Source: Arion vulgaris (lineage: Eukaryota; Mollusca; Gastropoda; Stylommatophora; Arionidae). Taken from it: DNA of 64,000 bases. The notes beneath the pieces were generated by a model that was not told where the DNA came from, ran no database searches, and was given only the letters and a program-made list of their open reading frames with translations. Both the position numbers and the translations under genes were made by a program. Below are positions 63,729 to 64,000 of this stretch, piece by piece. The stretch's first letter is position 1. Every line of letters begins with the position of its first letter. The stretch covers positions 3,892,501 through 3,956,500 of the forward strand of contig CM036760.1 in NCBI GenBank assembly GCA_020796225.1, written 5' to 3'.

Positions 63729-64000
63729 CACAGGTTCAAAACTTTTTCGGGCCACCGCCCACTTTGCAAAACATAAATTATTACCCCCCAACACCCCCAG
63801 TCCCCGCCCGCCCCTCCATTATAACAGTTTTTGCATTCAAGCAGTTTGATATTTTCAACGTCAATAACAACTTATGATACATGTCGCTTATGCCGTTAAA
63901 TTATTCCAAAAAGTAGTGGTCAATATGTACTTCATCTTGAAAAAAGGTAATCAATCGCAAAATCACTCAAACAATTTATTTTTATTAATATATGATTAAT
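63729..64000 (-). mobile_element. hAT-like element, truncated by the window end
   Basis: Starts cacaggttcaaaactttttc, gggccaccgcccactttgc, cctccattataacagttttt. It is the reverse of the right end of 4127-4590 and continues past 64000. Confidence 0.75.

Overview
This window is repeat-rich eukaryotic nuclear DNA, AT-rich, with no recognisable host protein-coding gene, rRNA gene or intact tRNA gene. It carries several families of broken non-LTR retrotransposons (LINEs) with mollusc-type C-terminal domains, at least four tRNA-derived SINE families, one further SINE-like family without visible tRNA boxes, hAT-like non-autonomous DNA elements, and many tandem arrays. This mixture fits an invertebrate, most likely a gastropod mollusc. 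That placement is an inference from repeat style, not from a marker gene. Family labels (SINE-A/B/C/D/E/K; LINE-1 to LINE-8; repeats G, L, M, N, P) are working names used only here.

Layout. 1-9,400: a 60-bp triplicate, a SINE-A, a CpG-rich single-copy block (940-1290), a GATA microsatellite, a minisatellite growing from the 3' end of a SINE-C (2088-3178), a hAT-like element with an 8-bp target duplication (4127-4590), LINE fragments and more SINEs. 9,400-13,200: simple repeats, including 22 nearly identical 30-bp units (10561-11220), and a single-copy block near 12 kb. 13,500-21,500: LINE debris in both orientations and SINEs. 21,925-22,389: a TIR element with a perfect 8-bp target duplication. 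22,700-28,400: minisatellites, SINEs and LINE tails. 28,405-31,397: a 70-bp satellite seeded in a LINE C-terminus, followed by a 22-bp minisatellite. 31,400-44,000: LINE and SINE mosaic, a 163-bp hAT-like MITE with a perfect target duplication, and nested insertions. 44,011-46,661: a composite region flanked by hAT-like termini. 46,800-56,800: LINE fragments, the largest being a reverse-transcriptase piece at 48335-49388, plus several satellites. 56,800-64,000: mostly single-copy AT-rich DNA, a GA-rich higher-order array and two more hAT-like copies.

Nothing here works as an operon or pathway. The relationships are between repeats: SINEs inserted into LINEs and arrays, DNA elements inserted into SINEs, and tandem arrays that repeatedly start at the 3' ends of retroelements. 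Every long open frame I examined that does not belong to a retroelement fragment is a by-product of tandem repetition with a compatible period, or stays unassigned. I could run no database search, so superfamily names rest on motifs and target-site duplications seen by eye; boundaries without a stated duplication are approximate to about 10-30 bases.
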